Assembly: GCA_022225965.2 (NCBI GenBank)
Contig: JAKJXP020000071.1
Coordinates: forward strand, 182,746 to 246,745
Direction: 5' to 3'
Source: Diatrype stigma
Lineage: Eukaryota > Ascomycota > Sordariomycetes > Xylariales > Diatrypaceae
DNA: 64,000 bases
Shown here: one piece after another, positions 56,801 through 64,000 of the stretch
How positions within the stretch are numbered: position 1 is the first letter of the stretch
Layout of the letters: the number at the start of each line of letters is the position of its first letter
Program-made: the position numbers and the translations under genes
Notes under the pieces: model-generated
What the model saw: only the letters and a program-made list of their open reading frames with translations
Told to the model about the DNA's origin: nothing
Database searches by the model: none

Positions 56801-59800
56801 CAGATTCCTATGTTGCTAGTGTTGCGCGTGAGATCACTAAGCAACACAGTCTTAGGCTCTTTCTCAGCTCCTCGGTCAAACAAGAAGACACCATCTTCAT
56901 CCACCCGCAGATCTCAGGGAGGGTTTTCAAGTCTCTTGTTCCCCACGATGCTCGCAGAATTGCGATAATAGGCTACGGTCTTCAAACCACGCGGATCAAG
57001 GACCTCGCAGTTGCGTCTTTGGGGGAAGATATGGAGGTCTATGATATTGGAAAACTTGCAAATTACAAGGGCTCCATTCCCCTATCCTTCACAGCCCCAA
57101 AGATGGAAAAACTTCTGCATAGGCTCACTTCAAACACGCACGCACCATTGGATTCGAATCCTCGCTTGTCCCTCAAGGGTGATGCTCTCCCTGCAACAGC
57201 GATCGACTTGGACCCACTGAGCATCATCAGCTGGGATGGTGCCCAAAAACTCCAAGTCAGGGTCCGACAACTGATCACAGGCAACTTCTTTTCTAGCCAG
57301 AAGACGTACTTCTTGGTGGGCATGACCGGTGATGTTGGCCTGTCTCTTTGCGAGTGGATGATAGACAATGGCGCCCAGTACATCGCTATTACAAGCAGGA
57401 ACCCCAAGGTCGATCCGCGTTTCATCCAACAGTTTAGGCGAAAGGGCGCTCAGGTCAGAGTTTTCTCCCTCGATATCTCCGACCGAAAAGCTCTGCATGA
57501 TGTTTATCACCAGATTATCGGCAGCATGCCGCCAGTAGGAGGCGTAGCCAATGCCGCCATGGTTCTTTTGGACAAGCCGTTCAGTAGTATGACATTGGAA
57601 GATTTCAACACCGTGTTGGGACCCAAGGTTGTAGGCAGTCAAAATCTTGACGAACTGTTCCACGACGCTGATTTGGACTTCTTCGTGCTCTTTTCGTCCC
57701 TGTCTCGTGTTATTGGTAACCCAGGCCAGTCGAGTTACGTCGCTGCCAACATGTTCATGACGACTCTGGCAGCCCAGAGGAGGAAGCGGGGCGTAGCTGC
57801 GTCCGTTATAGACATTGCTATGCTTGTTGGCTTCGGCTACATGTGGCGCGAGAAGGATGTTGCAATGGAGTCTCAAATGCGACAGGCTGCTTATTTACCA
57901 TTGTCTGAGCCGGATCTTCATCTCATTTTTGCCGAGGCCATCGAATCCGGCAGATCTGACTCAAATCTGAATCAGGAGATTCATACAGGCCTCAGTAAGT
58001 CATCCGACGCATCGTGGTGCCGGTTTCCTCGATTCTCCCATTATGTCGCTTCGGACGAGCAAATGCACCAAGAAGAAAGCGAGAAGCAATCTGCACAGAG
58101 CCTTCAAAAGCAACTACTCGGCGCTTGTGAAGACAGCGTGGCATTGGAGCTATTGGAGAACGCATTCGCCGACAAGCTTGGTCGTGTGCTCCAGGTATCC
58201 AGCGATTTGGTCCAGAAGGACACCCCCCTGATGTCCATGGGCCTTGACTCGTTGGTCGCTGTCGAGATACGGTCATGGTTCCTGAAGGAGCTTGCAGTTG
58301 ACGTACCTGTCTTACGGATTCTCAGCAGTGCCACTCTTGTTGATATATGCTTAGAAGTCAAGGGTAAGGTTGAAGGCACACTCGACAGCATGCGTAAGGG
58401 GAAAAGCACCAACAACCCTGGTGGGGGCGTGGAAATATCTATTTCAGCTTCTCCCACTATGTCGGCAGCCATCAGCTCGGTGGAGATGCCGACGGAAGCC
58501 ACATCGCTTCTACATTTATCGAAAGCAAGTGTCAGTGGCGATGAAGCTTCCATCCAACAGACTCCGGAGTCGCCATACTCTCTAGCTTTCGAGAGGTCCG
58601 GCAATATGTCTCACTCGCAGGAAGCCTTGTACTTCTTGCACGAGTATCTTGAGGACAAGTCTAACCAGAACGTCACTTTCGTTGGGAAGTTGCATGGACA
58701 ATTTGACGTGACGATGTTCAGTAAAGCCCTGTGGACTATTTTCAGGAGACACGAGGCTCTTCGAAGTTCATATTTTATCGATGAGTCCAGACATCGAGCC
58801 GTACAAGCAGTCAATGCCGATCCTCGTTTGACGTTCACGCACAAACAAATTAAGGGAGGGGATGGTACTGCAGTAGAGTTAGCTGCCTTTCGCTCCCACA
58901 TATTCGACCTCGAGCAGGGCGATGTTATGAAAGTCGCTGTCCTGACTGAAACACCGGTGCTTCATCACGTTATCATTACTCACCACCATATCGTGCTCGA
59001 CGGTCCCGCCTGGTTCTTGTTCCTGAAGGAGCTTGATCAAGCGTATTCTGGTAAAGCTTTTAGCTCACACCCACCACAAGCAATCGATATTGCCGCAAAA
59101 CGAATATCGCAGCTCACGACAAAAAACCTCGAGAATGAGCTGAGGTTCTGGGGCGACATTCATCAAACACCCGTTGAGCCATTGCCAATGTTTCCTTTCG
59201 CGAAGGCCAGGAGTAGGCGATCATTGAGAACATACGACACTGAGACCTTTGATATTGAGCTTGACATGACCCTATCCTCGCTGATCCGCCAAAAGGCTGC
59301 ACAGATTCAAGTGACACCCTTCCACTTCTATTTATCTACCCTTGCAGCGTTGCTGTCTCGGTGTCTCAACATCGGTGTATTCAACTTGGGCATCGCGGAT
59401 GCAAACCGGCTTGATGTGGAAGACACGATGGCGATGGGCTCCTATCTTAACATCCTACCCCTAAGGTTCCAGCTCGACAGTGGCGAACCCTTCCACGAAG
59501 TTACCAAGCGTACACGAGCCAGCGCCCTCGCTGCGTTGTCACACTCACGCGTCCCGTTCGAAATGATTCTCGATCATCTGAAAGTCGAGCGGTCCAATAG
59601 CAGCCATCCGCTGTTTCAGGTTCTTTTCAACTTCCGCCAGGGCTTCGAGAACGAGAGCCCACTCGGCCAGAATAAGATTGAGTGGACTGCAGCATACCCC
59701 TCCAGAAATGCCTACGACCTGGATATAGACATTACGGACTCTCCTGGTGGCGCCTGCATCATGTCTTTCACTGTCCAGAAGTATCTGTACTCCGCAATGG

Positions 59801-62800
59801 ATACAAAGCGGTTAATGAAGTGGTACACCCGCGCTCTGGAGGGCTTCGCCCGGAATCCCTTGATGCCCGTAGGTCAATGTCCAATTTCTAACGAAGAGGA
59901 TATCCGACTGGCTACCAGCCTTGGCCAGGGAGCTGATAGTAAGTCCGGCGTTTTTCCAGTAAACCATTACTACGGGTCACATTTATTGACACACCTATCT
60001 TACAGTGAATATCAGCTGGGATGGAACGATCATCCACCAAGTTGAAAGGGTTGCAGCAGAGTATAAGGACTTGCCTGCCCTCAAAGACGATGACGGCCAT
60101 GTACTTACCTACGCGGATTTGATGGCAAGCATCACTCAAATTTCCCAGCAATTCCTGGACAGCTCCGTACGCCCTGGATCGAATGTAGCAATGTTGCTGA
60201 ACCCTACTGCCAACGCTGTCTGCTGCCTCCTAGCCACCATGCGTTGCGGAGCAGTTTGGGTGCCATTGGATCTTCGCAACCATCCGAACAGGCTGTCTGC
60301 GATGGTGTCGGATTGCAAGCCCGCCATTATTGTCCACGACAAGGAGACGCAGGATTTAGCGAAACATTTAGCGAAAGACCAGGCCCAGACATTGTGTCTT
60401 GAACGCCCGCCGATTTCACTTGCCAGTTCGGCCACCGCTACGCCCCAGAATGTAAGTAGCTGCGATCAAGTAGCAGCCCTTTTTTACACAAGCGGTTCGA
60501 CAGGGGTCCCCAAGGGTATTCAGGTAAAGCACGCCGGCATCTTGAACCAGATTTTTGTGTGCAGACAGCTCTTCGGGGTCGGCAGAGAGGTTGTTCTTCA
60601 GCAAACTTCGTACGGCTTTGATATCGTTTTGGACCAGATCTTCCAGGCTCTCTGCGGTGGTGGAACTCTGATCGTTGTTGGCCAGATTGGACGAGGTGAT
60701 CCGCTTCACATCTCCCAGCTCATCCTGAAGGAACGTATCACCTACACCCACGTCGTTCCATCCGAGTACCATCTCCTGTTCCAGTACGGTACTCCATTAC
60801 TGGCGCAGTGTCAATCATGGAGGTTTGCGATCACTGCGGGTGAGAAAGCCACGCGTCATCTTCGCCAGGCTTTCCAGCGCCTTGGTCTTCCCAACGTTCA
60901 GTTAATAAATGCTTACGGACCCACAGAGTGCACCGTAACCTGTGCCAGGGGGGTAATGCCGTACATCACGGACGAGAACGTCGAGTCCGAAACGGACAGT
61001 CTATGGCCGCTGGCGAACTATTCACTGACAATCATGAACGATGACAAGAGCATCGCCCCCGTTGGCTACCCTGGAGAGATCTGTATCTCGGGTATCGGTA
61101 TCGGTCACGGCTACACAAACGATCCTGAAAAGAGCAAGAGTAAGTTCCTCGACTCGCGGGTGGTACCAGGCGAGCACCGTGGCCCAGTGCTCTACCGTAC
61201 CGGCGATAGGGGTAGGATTCTCGAAGACGGCTCACTCACCGTGCTCGGCCGCATTGATGGAGACATCCAGGTCAAAATCCGTGGAGTTCGCGTCGAGCTC
61301 GATGAGATCGTCAACGCAATTATCGAAGCTTCCAACAACGTCATCGTTAATGCTGCCGTATCTTGGCGTTCCGACTGGGACATCATTGCCGCTTTTGTCG
61401 TGTTCGATCAGAGTTTCGAAGGTGATCAGAACAACTTCATTGATAGACTCAAAGCCAGGCTCCCTCTCCCGTCCTACATGTGTCCTACAATACTACTTCC
61501 AGTAAACAGGATCCCAATTAATGCCAGTGGCAAGCAGGACCGAAATGCCATCGACAGGTTGCCAATCCAATATACCGGGTTGAAGGTTCCAGCGCACACC
61601 CCGGCAGACTTGACTGACACTGAACGGCAAGTTCTAGATGTCTGGAGAGAAGTTCTTGGTCACCGCCTCGCCTCGGCATCCAGCATCGATGCAAATTCCG
61701 ATTTCTTTCACGTCGGTGGCAACTCGACCTTGCTAATCAAGCTTCGTGCCCTCTTAGGGCGTGCTTTTGATATTGATATCTCGCTTCCAGAGCTTTTCCA
61801 GTCGAGCACACTCAGTGCTATGGCTGTGCATGTCCAGCCTTATCGTCCAGAAAAAATACATGCCCGTGTTGATTGGGAAGTCGAGTTACAGTCGCTGTGC
61901 CAAGGGCTCCCCCAACCGCGCACGCATGCATGCCCCGGTGAAACTTCGTCGTTAGTCGTACTTCTTACAGGCGCAACCGGATTTCTCGGGTCTTCTATCT
62001 TGCAGGAGCTTGTCAATGATGAGAGAGTAAAGGAGGTCCATTGTATAGCAATACGGCCAAACAGTCTTGGGCAAGCACGCCATGTGGCTTTTAAGAGCGA
62101 AAAGGTTGTCGAATACTCTGGGGACCTTGGAGATGCGCGTCTTGGCCTCACAGACTCTGAGTTCCGCACCCTGAGCGAGCGCGTCAATCTAGTCATCCAC
62201 AACGGCGCCCAAGTCTCGTTCTGGAAGACGTATGAGTCTCTGCGCCGGGCCAACGTTCTGTCCACAAGGACGCTCTGCGAGCTCGCGATACCCAGACGAG
62301 TGCCCCTCCACTTCATTTCAACCGCATCAGTAGCAACGGTCGGAAGCCGTACGGGGCCACTGGCCGAAGTCTCTGTGTCGGACGACCAGCCTCGTTCCGA
62401 GGCCGGCAGCGGATACAGTACGTCCAAGTGGGTCAGCGAGGCTCTCCTAGAAAAAGTTCAACTCAATCACGGCCTGCCAATATGGATTCACAGACCGACA
62501 AGCATCGTCGGTGAGGGCGCTCCCGAGCTTGATCTCATAGCAGCTACATTCAAATACTCAAGGATACTTGGTACTGTCCCGTCATTCAATAAGGAGATCA
62601 TGGCCGGATATTTAGACCTGATCCCTGTGGAGGACGTCTCGCGAGACGTGGTAAGAGCTGCTTTACATGCCCAAGGGCCATCCCAGCAATCTAGAACTCG
62701 CTTCATGCACCACTGTAGCAACTCGAAGTTGCAGTCCGATAAGCTCAAAGACTACTTCGAGGGAGCATATGGCGGTCAATATAAAGAGCTTGGAGTAGAA

Positions 62801-62920
62801 GAATGGTTGAACTTGGCCTTGTCTAAGGGACTAAATCGGCTGGTTTACGATTACATCTACGGTTTATTAGGTGCCGGGAAGAAGATATCGATACCTGTCT
62901 TGATGAAAGGAAGTGGGTGA
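50844..62920 (+). CDS. Hybrid PKS-NRPS megasynthase (KS-AT-DH-MT-KR-ACP-C-A-T-R)
   Basis: The scaffold enzyme of the cluster. Four exons (50844-51035, 51126-51602, 51658-59938, 60006-62920) give 3954 residues. KS: C182 in DTACSSS, H321 in EAHGTG, H367. AT: GHSSGE with S647. DH: H980 and D1153; the H-x3-G-x4-P motif has Lys for Gly. C-methyltransferase: LEIGGGTGG from 1423. There is no ER domain. [10 protein letters not shown] near 2110, S2237 and Y2250. ACP: S2421 in GLDSL. C: HHIVLDG with H2667. [11 protein letters not shown] from 3145, NAYGPTE and YRTGD. Thiolation: S3557 in [13 protein letters not shown] from 3638 with Y3787 and K3791 in GYSTSK. The retained Y-x3-K suggests reductive release of an aldehyde rather than Dieckmann cyclisation. 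Product unknown; a methylated, partly reduced polyketide joined to one amino acid is expected. Confidence 0.95.
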
Positions 62921-64000
62921 TATCACTAGAGATACTATTTGGGTAGGACTTCAATAAAGGCTGGCTGGTATTTGATTGAGGTATCCCCTATTCTCCATCA
63001 TCAATGCACGTCCTTTCATGATATGAGCATCCTAGCGCTTTTAGTAAGCTTAAGCCACTATATGACATTGTTTCTAGGCCTTAAGCACACTAGACTAAAG
63101 CATAGTTAGCGCTCATGCTGCACTAACTGATTTCATGGTCAAGTGCGGCTTAATGACTACGTATTGTGACTATTTGGGCCTGTTAGGTACCAACGATTAT
63201 GGCCGCGACCTTCGCAAGGGCAGCTAAATAGCTATGCTTATTTTTTCTGGCCGACAGATCTTACCTCATGAAATGGAATGTACCGTTTGGTCCGATAACT
63301 ATTGAGCGGTCTTTCCCTATATGTCTCCGCTGCGCCCTGTCAGAATAAAGAAAGGGGGGGTCTAGCTTCTAGAACCACGTAGATAAGCTAATTATATGAC
63401 TGTCAGCTATTGGGACCTTACCACAATATTACTCTAAGCCGGAACGTTCCGCTATACTCAAAGTCCTGTATTGCTATCGTCATGAACCACATCAAGCGAA
63501 AACGTATTGATCCAGTCTTCTCTTCGTCTCTCCCTCACTTTTAAGAGATCACATCTAATCTAAAACAACAGCCAATCTCCACTACCATTACATATATGAA
63601 CATAACATAGCATAGTATAAGATCATCTGGAGAACATATTATCTACGCATAAGCTTTGTTATATGTCGGTAGTCGGTCCTGGTATTGCTTAGATCTTGGT
63701 GTTTCGAGCTGACTATGCATAGCCCTCGCCCCTGTTTCAGCCTTCCTGATAAGGCCTCTTATATCCACGTAGTAAGCTCCCCAATATAAAGAGTGATGCT
63801 ACACACTGATTAGTTTTTCTCCTTATATACTGATTACTTTTCTAGGCACCTGCCAGCGGCCCGCCTATAAGCTTCCGGCCCGACTTATCCTAACCGGAGG
63901 TTATTCTGTGAAGGTGGTGTGACACGGAAATTATGTCCAGAAATTCAGGCTTGGGAAATACCTTTGGAATGCGGGCTTCCCATTGGTCGGGTCCACTCCA
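62921..64000. other. 3' flank of the PKS-NRPS gene to the end of the window
   Basis: No supported gene in the last 1.1 kb. The cluster may continue beyond the window, so the right border is not visible. Confidence 0.5.

Noticed and set aside
1..64000. Transposons, CRISPR arrays, rRNA genes
   Set aside because: No transposase or reverse transcriptase motifs, long terminal repeats, regularly spaced repeats or rRNA signatures were seen on either strand.

Overview
This window is nuclear DNA of a filamentous ascomycete (Pezizomycotina), most likely a Sordariomycete. The genes carry short spliceosomal introns (about 50-180 bases, donors GTAAGT/GTACGT/GTGAGT, acceptors YAG). The gene set is fungal: a HacA-type bZIP factor with an Ire1 intron, SKI2, NUXM, PEX16, an AA9 LPMO, Zn2Cys6 regulators and a PKS-NRPS. 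I found no tRNA, rRNA, CRISPR array or intact transposon. The genus cannot be fixed from the sequence alone.

Bases 1-32707 are mostly core chromosome. In order they hold hacA (unfolded-protein response, minus), a 5.5 kb gene-free stretch, did2/CHMP1 (ESCRT-III), ski2 (cytoplasmic RNA decay), a secreted GH5 glucanase, an F-box/beta-propeller protein, a ubiquitin C-terminal hydrolase, a large Zn2Cys6 regulator whose zinc cluster is split by a 24-base microexon, the complex I subunit NUXM, csm3/Tipin (replication fork protection), an AA9 LPMO and pex16. Several of these (the Zn2Cys6 gene, AA9, GH5, pex16) are very rich in G/C at third codon positions.

Bases 33947-62920 look like a secondary-metabolite gene cluster, with visibly less GC-biased codons. 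It holds an alpha/beta-hydrolase, a Pth11-like 7TM protein, a glutathione S-transferase, a DUF1772 membrane protein, an AflR-like Zn2Cys6 regulator, a saccharopine-dehydrogenase-like reductase, an MFS exporter, an EthD-domain protein, a LovC-like trans-enoyl reductase and a 3954-residue hybrid PKS-NRPS (KS-AT-DH-MT-KR-ACP-C-A-T-R, no working ER). The expected logic is that the PKS builds a methylated, partly reduced polyketide with enoyl reduction supplied in trans, the NRPS module joins it to one amino acid, and the R domain, which keeps its Tyr/Lys pair, releases an aldehyde. PKS-NRPS, trans-ER and hydrolase together form the core of cytochalasan-like and related pyrrolinone pathways. No P450, Diels-Alderase or Baeyer-Villiger gene is in the window, so the cluster may continue past 64000 or make something different.

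The main surprise is the hydrolase at 33947-35348. Its frame is intact, but the nucleophile Ser of the elbow is Ala and the position where the catalytic His is expected is Ser, so it looks like a maintained pseudo-hydrolase. The cluster is also unusual in pairing a PKS-NRPS with DUF1772 and EthD proteins, which are better known from aromatic polyketide pathways, and in carrying two unrelated candidate trans-acting reductases.
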